Source: Gnetum montanum
Lineage: Eukaryota; Streptophyta; Gnetopsida; Gnetales; Gnetaceae
Length of the DNA stretch: 64,000 nt
NCBI GenBank assembly: GCA_015680685.1
Contig: MNCI01005444.1
Location: forward strand, 71,800-135,799
Reading direction: 5' to 3'
The notes under the pieces are model-generated. The model made no database searches. It was not told the DNA's origin and worked only from the letters and a program-made list of their open reading frames with translations. The position numbers were made by a program, and so were the translations under genes. This document shows positions 32,854 to 44,713 of the stretch, piece after piece; the stretch's first letter is position 1, and every line of letters begins with the position of its first letter.

Positions 32854-33751
32854 TGATGAGTGGTGAGGTACCCCTACATCCAACCATATGAATCATGAAC
32901 CATTCATGTGCGACTTGGTCGAATTTTGCAAACTTTTTCATTTCTAATGCACTAATACTTTAGGAAGTGAATCTCGCCTTAAGGTCAATCATTATCCTCC
33001 AAATTACACTTGTGATGTACATTGGTATGGTTAAGTGTAACTGAGGCATTCAATTTTTATCATTTTGTATTTTATATCTTGGGTGCTCAAAATGTAGGTA
33101 AAAAGAATTTGATTAACTAATCTAATTTAATTAATTGACTACCATTTAACTAATCCTAACATAAGTATATGTTCCCACTTTCCATACACATCCTAAACCC
33201 ACGTATTCAGAACTAGGTGACCAAGCGCTATGCTATTGGGCATACCAAGTGATAACGCTATTGGGATTATCAAGCGAATATGTGTTATGCTTGAAGCTAT
33301 CATACTTATGTGTGTAATCTACTTCACTTAATTGTATCATGAATGTAATAATTGGAAAATATTTAATAATTAATTGAAAACATTTAATAAATAATTAGGA
33401 CTAGTAAATGCATAAATAAAATAGCTAATCTATCCAAAGTGCTGCAAGGTTTATCAAAAAGCTCATCTTTATTACTGCAAACACTGTTTCGCTTACATAT
33501 AATAATGCTCGAATAAAGATTTGTACACTCAATGACTCCTATTGCAGGCACTCAGGGAAAAAAATTCTAACTTTTGAATGAAAAAAATGTAAGAGCTTCA
33601 CTACTACTAAAATATCGATTGCTATAAATGTAGCTTGTAGGCACATATTTATAAGCGACAGAAAAACACTATGTCAATGAGACCTCGTCGACATAAGTTG
33701 AGATGCGTCAATAAGGCCTCATTGATGTAGCCAACCAACGATGACTAATCA
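32854..33751 (-). repeat. 3' LTR of element B (898 bp)
   Basis: The plus strand starts TGATGAGTGGTGAGGTACCC and ends GATGACTAATCA, the same outer end as the element C LTR. A minus-strand TATAAATA lies at 33646-33653. The U3 part (33655-33735) holds repeats of the type CCTC(A/G)T(C/T)GA(T/C)(G/A)TAG. Confidence 0.88.
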
Positions 33752-33762
33752 TATCCCCATGA
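33752..33762 (-). other. polypurine tract of element B
   Basis: Read on minus: TCATGGGGATA, directly before the 3' LTR start TGATTAGTC. It matches the position and the (G)GGATA/GGGTA ending of the tract in element A. Confidence 0.5.
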
Positions 33763-34000
33763 CTGAATGAAAACTCATGCTTGAGTTTTTTTACAAAATT
33801 GGAAAGGTATGGGATTATTGATTAACTTTTCTTCAACAAAACAAACTTGACTAACTTGACAAAAAATGGACTGCCCAAGTGTATGGACCAACACATTACA
33901 AAAAATGGTGGCATTTAGGACACAAACTTAAACACCATGATACAATTCTTCAAAAATTAAACAACATGTTCCTTGATGATGTTTATCTTGTTAGAGAAGA

Positions 34001-36852
34001 TCAAACAATCCCAGGTGGTGGTGGTTCTTGAGGCTTCAAGGGACCTTGACCAACTTCATGCACTGGTGATGGTTGAGGTGACTATAGTTGTCCTACTATT
34101 GCTACAACTTTAGGTGGGAGGTGAAAAGCATCCAGCAATGGTTTTAGTTTCTCCTCCTTACTCCTAGTATCATGTACTATCCACACAAATTCCTAAATGT
34201 GGGTTGAAATGAGCACATCCCAGGGACACAAGATTGTTGGAAACAATTCCTTAGCATTAACAAATGAGGCAACAAACTATTTGCATTCAATGTTAAACAC
34301 TCTCACTATGTTCTTTAGCTCCTAGTAGTCATTCATCCATCTAACTAAGTCCTTAGTGATAGATCATTGACCTAGGAATCATCCTTTGAGAATTTCGAGT
34401 TTAGCATTAGTACCCTTAAGCTTTTTGTTGGTATCCTTATGATGTTTGAACCTGGCCTCATATAATGGATATGAGCTAGCCACTTATATTTCCAATTTTG
34501 ACTATGGTCATTTGGCTATCAGCATTTCCAAGTTTGCATAATGGAGATTGGCCAACTCCATATGCTCTATCATTTCTTTGATCTACAACTCCTTCAAGTA
34601 GATCTTTGCATTATTGTAGGAGTCAATCCCATCAAGGATGGGCTACCACATCTCTCTTCCTTACTAGAGTTGCTAAAGGGCTTCATTCACTTTCACCTTT
34701 GTCATTTGCATTTTTTTTATTAATTTCCTTTTGCAAGCTAACTTGGTCCCTGTAGTGATTTCTCACTTTCTCAAAATTGAGAGCTTCATTCTTCCAGGTG
34801 GTGATTTCAATGCAGACTTTTGTCACAAGGTGCATACCTCCTTCATTAACAGATTGTGGTTCTCTATGGCTAATTTCCTTAGTTTAGTGTTGACTCTAGT
34901 AAGTTGCTCCTACTGTTGATGAATAAATTCTTGCATTTGATCTCTCTGAGCATCAACATTTTGTAGGTGATGATTTTGCATGGTTAATGCTTCATTTTCT
35001 TGATGCATCTAATTCAAGTCCTTTTTGATTGATTATTTCAACTTCTACCATGGAATGTTTAAAGATGGTCATTACTACTTCCTCCTTAGCCTTTTGAAAT
35101 CATTCTTGAAGCTATTTGATAGCTTCATCTCTTATCGTTGCTAGGTTGAGGATTGCATGTTCTATAAGTCTTGCACAAAGTTTAGCAACCTCCACAACTA
35201 AGTGTTGATTTTGCTCCTAGTCCATTTCTAGTTTTCCCTCTAAAATGATGCATCTACCCCTTACATTCAGTAGCTCCGACTGGGTTGTAGTGACATTCTT
35301 TGAAAGATCAAAGATGTCTGGAGTTGATTACCCAATTCCTACTAGTCGTTCCAACAATTTTTCATGTTGAGCTGCATCTAACTTTCCATTGAGTATGCTC
35401 ACAAATTTCTACATGTCTTGAAGTGTAGATATGTCAGGTATAGATGCTAAAAGTGCATTTAATGCTTCAACTACATAGTCAACTACCACTTTTGCTACTA
35501 TCTCTTGCCCTTGGTGTTGCATCACCAAGATAGTTGCCTCTCCACCTTCCTCCAACCTCACTAAGAAAGTGGTAGCATTCCCAAATATTCTTTGGAATAG
35601 ATGATGTGTTGCTAACGAAACCATCACCTCTCGAGCATTGGCATATGACCTCGAAGATAGCCATGTTCTTTGGGCAAAGAAAATAGAACCACCCCTCCCC
35701 ATCTAGCTAACTATTCGGGCCACCTCATTAAGGTGACTCATCATTGGCCAATACACAGATAGATCCAACCCACTTGTTCCAACTTGCTACTCTTGTTTAC
35801 TCAAGAGCTATTCTTGGACTTTTTGCAAATGTTCAAGGGTTGTGTGGGCCTATGGTATGGTTTCAGGAGTGGATGGTGGTGATAGCGACTCCTCTTCTTG
35901 AGTGGTTGTTGGCATCTTATCTTTCATGATTTTCCCCATGAGGCTAAGGGAGCATGCCTAAGAGTATCATTAGAGTAGTGAATGATGCCTACCATTTTGT
36001 AAATTTTTCTAATAAGGCACGAAAAGGGCAAGGTCTTCCTTCCATGTTCATTCTCCTTAAAACGCTTCTCGGTCTCTAAATAAATCAGCTATGGAAGGTT
36101 AATAAGAAATTTCCCACTTAGAGTAGTGCATACTTAAGTGGAAAAAGAAGTCACCTTGCTTAGCCTCATCGTTGGATAGAGCTAACAGGTTTCAATCTTA
36201 AAATAAATCTGCTCCACTATTGTGAGTGCATCATACTCCTTATGGTCCACCCCGTAGCATTGTTGCCTCCACTTCCTTTTTGCCTTAGGATCACCTTTTA
36301 TTGATATCTCTACCAACTATGTTTCAATGTCTAGCAACCCCAATGCTTGTCTAATGGCCTCCACCAAGTAGGACACTTGAATGTTCTTCATTTTTACAAC
36401 AGACCCTAGCCTTTGGCTATTTTAGGAGAGATAGGTCTCTTTCATGTACCACTACCCATTGGATGTGATGACTAGCCACATGGGAGAGGCTTGCAATTAT
36501 GTCTTGGCATCCTTTGGAGCTTTCTCCAAAAATGGTAGAAATTTTATCTCTAGAAGAACTAATCTTTGGATCTCTAGAGACCTGATAATGTCTAGGTAGG
36601 CTTGAGTTAAAGTGATCTCAAGCCTTAGCATAGGTCAAAGCACACTCCTCATTGGGATTGTTTTGTAGGCACTTCTTCTTCTAGAGTCTATTGAAAAGAT
36701 TCCAGTTTAGGCTCCTGATGAAGAGGTCCTATTGCATGGGTTGCCTCTTGTTGTTCTTAGCCTTGTTCTTACTAGACCCTTCTAGCTCTAGGTTTCTTCT
36801 CCCATGTTTGTGAGGATTCTCCTTCCTATAGACGTTTTTGTTTGGGTGCCAT
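34001..36852 (-). pseudogene. ORF3 of element B
   Basis: Starts MAPKQKRL at 36852, ends at a TGA whose complement is 34001-34003, and is 2852 bp long, close to the 2843 bp in element A. Conserved blocks are LTQAYLDIIRS, ASPMWLVITSNG, GVDHKEYDAL, LPFSCLIRKIYK, TLRHAPLASW, GNATTFLVRLEEGGEATILV (about 35580-35520), EQNQHLVVEVAKLCARL, ITTWKNEALNFEKVRNHY (about 34800-34745) and LCPWDVLISTHI. The order is the same as in A. The open stretch at 35702-35409 is intact for 97 codons. The second half is helical and charged like a coiled coil. Conservation in two independent insertions shows it is an original gene of this family. Function unknown. Confidence 0.8.
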
Positions 36853-37150
36853 CTATAATCATAGTAGAGCCATGGATTAGCAATCATTGTGTAACCTCAA
36901 AATAATTGGGATATCTTAACTCTTGAAGGTATTTACACTTGGCTAAGTTGTGATTATGGTTGATTTAATTAACTCAATTTTTATTTCTATTTATTCCTTA
37001 TATCATCCTAGAGATTGTTGGAAGGGTTAACTTGGAAAAAGTTGATGTTTATATATGATTAAGATTACTACCTTTGGGGGAGTTAGAAAAAAAATTTGAA
37101 AATTACATCAAAAACCTTAAGGTTTGTGGCCCCCATGATAAATATCTTAC
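36853..37150 (-). other. candidate 5'-leader intron ending at the ORF3 ATG (element B)
   Basis: On the minus strand the donor is CAAGAG|GTAAGA at 37151/37150, close to the plant consensus. The acceptor CTATGATTATAG sits directly before ATG 36852. Length 298 nt, against 285 nt for the equivalent in element A. AT-rich inside, as usual for plant introns. Confidence 0.6.
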
Positions 37151-37297
37151 CTCTTGTAAGTGTAGGATCAAAAAACAAAGTGATTTGAAAAGATGGTTTA
37201 AAAGTTATGGACTTTGAAAAGTTTTGGGCTTTGAAAAATCACAAAAATTCCTTGTGTGTTGTGAGAAAATTACAAAAAGTTCCAAAGTGTATGGTGG

Positions 37298-37400
37298 TAT
37301 ATATAGCATTTTTGCACTATGTCAACAAGGACTTATCAATGACACCTCATCGATGTAGTTGGCTATGTTGATGAGGCCTCATCAACGTAGCTGTTGACCA
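37298..37400 (-). promoter_or_regulatory. internal U3-like promoter block upstream of ORF3 (element B)
   Basis: Read on minus, it starts TGGTCAACAG (37400-37391), as the block in element A does. It holds two U3-type repeats and ends in a TATA-like GCTATATATACC (about 37306-37296). On plus, CCTCATCGATGTAG is identical to a 14-base stretch in this element's right LTR, and TGATGAGGCCTCATCAAC differs there by one base. The TATA box lies about 445 bp from the ORF3 ATG. Confidence 0.65.
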
Positions 37401-38752
37401 CCATTAACTTTGGTCAAGCTTTCAAAATACAAGAAATTTTTTTGATGAAATTGGGGTCAAATGAATGCTTAGAAGACCAAGAATAGTATGAAATCATGAG
37501 AAGAGGGTGTTGAAGTTCATCAATTTGAAAAAATTGAGAAAATTTAATTTAATCGATGAGTGTAATGAAAGATTAAGGAGTAGTGAGTAGTTTACACAGT
37601 GAAAAATACAAAATATAAGATTATAACGATGTTAAAGGTAAGGAACCTTAACTAATCAACCTAAAAGCTATGCATGTGGGTCCTCCCCCTAGCAAGCTCA
37701 TTCACTTTTTTCCCTTGCATAACCTCAAGTACGGAGTCCATGGGCCCCATAGTCGATTTAATGATCATGAAAAATTAAGGACCAACCCAAAAGAATTCAC
37801 TCAAGAATCCTGACACATTAGACTTAGACATAGAGCATAGCATAGAACCTGGTAGTGAGGTGAGTTATGGTAGCATGGATGGATGACAGAGAAGGTGGAA
37901 TGGATCTCCAAATTGAGATCATAAGAAGTCCCTTGTGGAATTGCGGTTAACATGACTTGAGAAGCTCCATCCTTAGTCTAGACTAAATCCATTCACGTTC
38001 AATGACTTTGCATCATCACTCTAAGATCGATCCACCCACTTGAGACACAAGAGTATCCTCGCAAGAAAACCACCATTTCACCAAGAGGTGGAGAGAGAAG
38101 TAGAAAGTAAGAGAGAGAGGGCCTTAGTTAGAGGGGACCTTCAGGCATAGGAGTATGTCTTTCGAGTTCCATAACTAGTGCTTATAGCCCTTTTATTTGC
38201 CAAGGGGTGTACTTTGAATTTTCATTATTTTTTTTTTGAAATGGGAACCACACCATGTGAGGACTTATTCATTTCAAAGGGATGTGCTTTGAATTNTGGA
38301 ACTACCACAATCAGTGATTGATGAAAAGCTTCTTTAATGAAAAAGGAACCTCAAATTCTTAGAACAAGGAAAACCATAGAGCTCATTGGATGGGCAAATG
38401 ATGTGGACTCACTGCCTGTTCTATGAAAAATAAACCATGTTGAAGTCATCAAACATTAGAATTCAAACATAGAAACCAGATATTGATAATCACACATTAA
38501 GCACAAACCATCATTAGTAAATAGCAACAGTAGCATTGTGTCCTATGATAATAAAGCAAATTTATTAGCAAAAATGAGAAAATATCACACTTAATCAAAA
38601 GAAACAAAAGAAAAAAAATAAAGTAAAATATATAAGAAAGTGTAAAATAAACAAGAAATCTTAAAGGTGTAAAGATGGTGTAAAATTAAAAAAATTTGAA
38701 AATCAAAAGTGTGAAAAACATAAAGGTGCAAAAATTGAGAGGCCATGGTAAT
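37401..38752 (-). other. non-coding spacer of element B between pol and U3-like block
   Basis: AT-rich, with no conserved protein. The part next to pol (38550-38750) resembles 24700-24800 of element A. A lone N lies at 38296. The stretch around 38225-38345 shares short phrases with 25280-25430 of element A. Confidence 0.55.
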
Positions 38753-38754
38753 GG

Positions 38755-41188
38755 TTAGCACAGATGGCCATCTCCTCCATAACTGAGTTGGAAGTAGGAG
38801 ATCCAAAAAATAGAATGTGCATGTCCATCAGTTGAGGTGTTATTTACACTAGCTTGTCTTAATTCTAGGAAAGGTTTAATTTGTTGGATATTGACTAACT
38901 GCATTTTATTTGTGCTGTCAGGTTTGTAAATTATCATGGCCCTAGAGGGAAAGGTTTGATCAATTATATAAGGTCCCTTCCACAATGCTTGAAATTTCTC
39001 CTTTTGAGGTACATGTGTGGGGTTCCAATAGAGAACCTTATCACCTAGTTGAAACTTTCTTTTCCTAATTCTAAGGTCATGGTGTTGCTTGCCAAATGCC
39101 TTGTTTACCTCATTCAAGGATAGGGCCACTAAGCAATTTTCGTCTAGCATGTTTAGATTGTTCAATCTTTATTTTTGTGCTAGACTTAGGTCAAGGTTTA
39201 ATTCACATGTCATTGAGAGTGCATGGAGCTCAGATTGAATCAGGAGTATTGGAAGTTTTCCATACACTAACTTGTAGTGAAAATAAACAATGGGAAGTTT
39301 CCAAGTTGATCGGTAAGCCTAGAGAGTATCATTAAGTTTTGTTCTCCAATCCTTTCTATATTTGCTAATGGTTCATGTTAATATTTTTGTAATATCCCAA
39401 TTGGTTACCTCTACTTGACCATTGGCTTGGGGGTGGTAAGATGTTGTTAATTTATGTTCTACCCCCAAGCGTTGCATTAATTTTCTAAATGTGGGACCTA
39501 TGAAATGAGTTTCATTATCAAAAATTAGTGAATGTGGCACCACAAACCTATTTACAATATGTTGTTGAATAAATCTAGTGGCAGTGGATGTTGTGCAATC
39601 TATAACGGCTTCCACTTCAGCCCATTTTGTGTAGTATTTAATTGCTACTATAATATATGCTTTCCCATTAAACATGGGTGTGATGGGACCCATGAAGTTA
39701 ATGCCCCATATGTCAAAAGGTTCTAGTGGTTGAATCCAATGTTGAGGACCTTCCATATGAGCAGTCATCCTCCCATCATGTTGATAATTTTCACAAGACT
39801 TGACAAATTGGTGGGCATTCCTAAACATTGTGGACCAATAGTATCTTGCCATCATGATTTTTGTGGCTATGCATCTTCCTGCATAGTGGTCTTTGCAATG
39901 TCCTTCATGAGCATCCTAAAGAACATGTAGTTGATCTTTTGTGCTCTAACACAATGCCTTTTTGGACCATGAGATGGCTCTTTTGCTAGTTGAGTTGTAG
40001 GTTTGTCTTAACACATCTATTCAGTACTTGCCCAAGTTAGTCCAAGGCTTACTCAAAGGTAGCTCCATATGTAGAGAAGTCATCCATGAAGACTTCAAGA
40101 CCACTACCAATCTATTGTTGAAAGATACTATGGACTAAGCAATGAAATGTTGCAAGGGAATTGCATAGGCCAAATGTTATCTTATAGTATGCAAAAGTTT
40201 CTTAAGGACTTGTGAATGGTTTTTTGGCCTAGTCTTTTGGTGCAATTTGGATTTGGTTATAGCTAGTATAACCATCCAAGAAACTATAATAACAATGCGC
40301 AGATATGGTATCTAATACTTGATCCACAAATGGCAAAGAAAAGTGATTCATAAATGTTGCCATATTTAACAACCTAAAGTCAATGCAAACTTTCCATTTA
40401 CCACCCTTCTTTGTTAGAATTACGAGTGGGCTAACCCACTCACTATTTGCAACAATTATCATCATCTTCATTAGAGAGTAATGGACTTGTTCAATTTTGT
40501 CCATGCCTTCAACATATGCATAAGTTAAACTCTCAATTGGTTCCATGCATCTTATGCTACTATCAAAATTAGATATTATCCACTGGGTGCCCTATTGCTC
40601 TGTGGTTGATGTGTATAGACATCGTTGAATATTAATATCTTGTGCACACTAATTACATGCCTTAATGTATGTGCTCTTAATTGATCAAATTTTTTGCATG
40701 CAATTGCACCCATTATTACTATATGTGATGCATGGAATACACTTCTTATCAATTTTTCCTAAATCATTTTCCTTAAATATTTTGAGAGATAGGTCCCTTA
40801 TACCCATTCACACATTGATCATGCTTAATCAAGCCCTTCCCATGATGATGAGAAAGACACTTTAGAAATTTTCCACCTTGATTACTAGAAAATCAATAGG
40901 ATTGGACCGTCCACAAACTATGGTCACAGTGTCCTCTACTAATCCCAAAGGGACCATAATCGACTGATTTGCTGATTCTAGATTGATATTACTCTTCTTA
41001 AGAGGTGGTAGGTTCCAAGCCTTGTACATATGATTGGAGATGAGGTTAACTCTAGAACTGGATTCAAGAAGAGCCTTGCATAGCTCTTGTCCAACAGTCT
41101 ATAGAAAGATGAGTGGACTTCCTGGATTAGATCTTTTTGTAGGAAGGTTTCCAACCTTGATATAGTTAGAAAAAGCATGAGTTAGCAT
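38755..41188 (-). pseudogene. pol: pol of element B, RNase H deleted
   Basis: Protease (about 41188-40740) has lost the catalytic DSG (ALLESSSRVNL) but keeps NLPPLKKSNI. Reverse transcriptase (about 40560-39965) shows WVSPLVILTKKGGKWKVCID, YYSFLDGYTSYNQIQIAPKD and FMDDFSTYG (Asp-Asp complement near 40079-40084). Soon after QKSHLMVQKGIVLEH the sequence jumps to integrase (from about 39930), so RNase H is gone. Integrase has RCIATK near the start, CENYQHDG (second zinc Cys changed to Tyr), EPFDIWGINFMGP (first catalytic Asp changed to Asn), LIFDNETHF and SYHPQANGQVEVTN (last Glu kept). The 160-codon integrase stretch 39855-39373 and the C-terminal 136-codon stretch (DKVLYWNPTHVP) are the best preserved coding pieces of any copy here. 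Confidence 0.92.
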
Positions 41189-41199
41189 TATAGTGTGGA

Positions 41200-43642
41200 T
41201 CCTAAATGACCCTTCATTTTAATGGTGCTTGAAGGTATTTGATGTAGAGGATGAGGATGCTGGAGATGTCACGTGATCAGCTGATGTAGGTTGTGAGGAT
41301 TGGAGATTACTATTGGGCCAAAAGAAAGCTTGTTTCCTTGATCAATTATCTAGGTCACTTGGTTCAAAAATTCGTTTTGAGTGTACAACCCTTATAGCAT
41401 TTCCTTGTTGCAACTATGAAGGAATCTCACCTTGCATAGAGAGAGTAGGAGGTAATTGGGTTGAAGGTGGAGGTGTAGGTGTAGAGGGATGTGGAGGATG
41501 ATAAGGATATGGATATGGGTTTTCTCCTCAAGTAGATGGTGAATGTGTTCAGTGGTACTCTAGAGGGTAATAGTGATGCTAGAATGATGCATGAGTTGTT
41601 GAACTTCTAGGGGAGATGAGTTGCTGAACATAGTACCCATATGGATTTGGTTTTTTATAAGGGTACTATTGCCTTAGCAATGGCATTCCCCACAATTGTG
41701 GTTGGTACCACTATTGGAACTATTCATAACATTGTGGAGGAGTTCCACTTGGGTAGTAAGCTTGTTGCTGTTGCTGGAACTACCTTAGATTGCATTGAGG
41801 GTAAGGCAATCATCTTGGAGCTTGTCTATGTGCTAGGTGAGGATTTAATGCATACACTCCAGACTTTTGTAAGTGTGACATCACATGGTGACATCTCTTT
41901 GGATGTTCATATTGACAAATGTCACATTCAGTTTCATCATTAGAGTTAGATTCCATAAGTTCCTCTACTGTAGTAGCTTTACCCTTACCTCTTTGGTAGG
42001 CATGTTCAACTTCTTTTCGCCATCTACAATTACAATCACTATTTTGCTCTTTGGATTCTTCAACAATCTTCAAAGTGGTTTGAGACTTTTCATCCAAAGA
42101 GTCCCATTACTTATCAACCTTGGCTGAAATGTCAAAAATAGATTTTTGGATAGGCAGGTCTTTCTGTTCACCACTTCATCAAGTGGTGAATCCTCCTCAT
42201 CACAAAATCAAACCTATGATTTTCTAATGGATGGGTTCCTATTATACTTTTCAACACTCTTCTGTTTTCATAGATCACCTTCTTATTTTGCTACGTGCTC
42301 TATTAGCCTTTAGATCTAATGAGCTCTCATTTCAAACAACCTCATTCTTCTTGTTTTTTCTCTGAGCCCATCTATGATGTGGTGAAGTTATTCCATTTGA
42401 CAATAATCATGGCCAAGACATTGGTGTAAGAGTGAATATTTGGGCCCTTGGTAGCATCCCAGGGTTCATGTGCTCCTTGTTTCCAACCTTGGGTTTGCCT
42501 TCTTAGATTAGACACTCTAGAGTACGTCTAGTATTTGTCATTCAATAGTTCTAACATGGTACTCCACCTGTGGATAGATTCTAGCTCTAAGGACCTATAC
42601 TAAATTTCAGCTTCTTTAACGAGTGTCCTTGGGAAAAGCTTGAGTTTCTACCACTTGTTCTTTATGTTCTATAAGGCACAAGCATCTTGAAAAGCTTGTA
42701 GATGTGTCTACGGATAAGAATTGTATTCTCCCTCAAATCTTGGAATATTGTTCATATCTAGGTATTTCATCCGACTATCCTTCATATGCCTAATTGGGAT
42801 TTTTACTACCTCCACAATATTGAGAATACTTCAAGTTTCCAATAAAGTTTCATCATCATCACTGCATTGATGATGTTGATGATGGTTTTGGCCACCCCTT
42901 TGATTTTGGTGGCCTTCATAGTCATTATTATTTCATCGATCATCATCATCACACTTGTTTTGATGATGGCTTCCATGAGAACCATCAAATGAAGAGGAAT
43001 GTTTGGAATTAGATGAAGAAGATGAAGAGGAAGGTGGATTGCTACCACCACCACAATGTATGCCATCACTCTTGTGCTTATTATGATCACCATTGTTAGA
43101 TTCTTTATTATTGCAATGTTCACCTGAGTCCCTACCTTGGCTATCACTCTTTCTTAAACCTAGTTTATGAATAGTTGATCATAGGGTCAAGTTCACACCC
43201 TCGCCATCAATAACAAGGGGTGAAAAATATTCATGTTGAGAACCTTCCAATGGAGCATCCTCATTGTTCTCTTGATCTAGTAGGAACAAGGAGTTGGCGT
43301 AATGTTTCCCCTTTGTAGCTTCATGGAGATTCTCCTAACATTTATCTTGCTTACATTGTGATTTAGTGGGACAATAGTTCCAAGTGTCATATCCATCAAC
43401 AACATACTTTTCATGAAGATCTACTACGCCCAACTTCTTAAGGGTTTCAAACAACATTCTGGGCACAAATCTATCGGGGGGAAAAATGAGTTGCCCTCCA
43501 TATCACACCATTGCATCTGTTCATCCTAATGTAAGATGATGATGAAATTTAGCACAAACTCATCTAGATGAGTGTATATTACCTTGCATTCTTGTGGGAC
43601 TAGTGATTTGGTATCTTTGGGCTTACAAGAAGAAGAAGACAT
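41200..43642 (-). pseudogene. gag: gag of element B
   Basis: Start MSSSSS... at 43642, followed by VPQECKVIYTHLDEFVLNFI, matching the N-terminal block in A (VPQECWVVYKHPNEYVPSF). A His/Asp/Ser-rich linker (43110-42810) precedes the Gag core (LDMNNIPRFEGEYNS near 42770-42720, LQAFQDACAL near 42700). C-terminal of it lies CDICQYEHPKRC (about 41930-41890), the same CX2CX3HX3C motif as in A. The rest is Pro/Gln/Tyr-rich. Several stops and frameshifts. Confidence 0.85.
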
Positions 43643-43777
43643 TTTGTAAAACAAAATGAAATTATTAGTGTGCTTTTATAATATATGTATAGTCAGAATG
43701 TTATTGACCTTTAGGTTCATACAATGATATTAGTGGCATCCACTTAGACTTAAATAGCACATGTTCCACAAACAAAG

Positions 43778-43795
43778 CCCCCAACAATGGCACCA
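43778..43795 (-). other. primer-binding site of element B
   Basis: Minus strand TGGTGCCATTGTTGGGGG, 13 of 18 bases shared with TGGCGCCGTTGCCGGGGA. One spacer base (43796) separates it from the LTR. Confidence 0.75.
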
Positions 43796-43796
43796 A

Positions 43797-44713
43797 TGAT
43801 GAGCGGCTAGGTACCCCTACATCCAACCATACGAATCATGAAGTGTTCACATGCAACTCATTCAAATTCTAAGGACTTTGTCATTTCTAGTCCACTAGTA
43901 CTTTAGGAAGTGAATCTAGCCTTAAGGTCAATTGTTGTCTTCCCAACTACACTTGTGATGTACGTTGGTATGGTTAAGTATAACTGAGGCATTCGAGTTT
44001 TATTATTTTATATTTTATATTTTGGGTACTCGAAATATAGGTAAAAGAATTTGATTAACTAATCTAATTTAATTAATTAACCACCATTTAACTAATCCTA
44101 ACATAAGTATCCACTCTCACTTTCCGTACACATCCTAAACCCACATATCCATTACTAGGTGACCAAGCGCTACGCTATTAGGCATACTAAATAATAACCC
44201 TGCTAGGATTACTAAGCGAATACGTGTTATGCTCAAAGTAGTCATACTTATGTGTGTAATCTACCTTTCTTAATTGTGTCATCAACATAATAATTGAAAA
44301 ATATTTAATAATTAATTGAAAACATTTAATAAATAGTTGGGAACAGTAAATGCATAAATAAAATAGCTAGTTTATCCAAAGTGCTACAAGGTTTATTAGA
44401 AAGCTCATCTTTATTGCTGCACACACTATTGTGCTCAAGTACAACAATGCTCAAATAAAGATCTGTACACTCAATGACTCCTACTGCAGGCACTCGAGGA
44501 AAAAAATTCTAACTTTGCCATGGAAAAATTGCAAGAGCGTTGCTATTACTGAAATCTGGATTACCATAAATGCAATTGGTAAGCATGTATTTATAGACGA
44601 TAGACAAACATTGCATCAACAAGGCCTCATCGATGTAGGGCGAGATGCATCAACAAGGCCTCGTTGACATGGTCGACTGCATTGATGAGGCGTCATCAAC
44701 ACAGCCAACCAAT
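43797..44713 (-). repeat. 5' LTR of element B (about 915 bp)
   Basis: The plus strand starts TGATGAGCGGCTAGGTACCC. Minus-strand TATAAATA at 44588-44595. U3 repeats at 44600-44705. The outer end reads CAACCAATGTTGAAG, whereas the other LTR continues to GATGACTAATCA, so the last 14 bases or so appear to be missing here. Confidence 0.85.

Larger units (their letters stand above)
32854..44713 (-). mobile_element. element B: Athila-like Ty3/gypsy retrotransposon, about 11.9 kb
   Basis: Same group and gene order as element A but on the minus strand: 5' LTR on the right (43797-about 44713), primer site, gag, pol, U3-like block, candidate intron, ORF3, purine tract and 3' LTR on the left (32854-33751). 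It interrupts a LINE. No target-site duplication is seen. The right LTR lacks about 14 bases that the left LTR has at its outer end, so that junction was probably trimmed. Confidence 0.9.
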
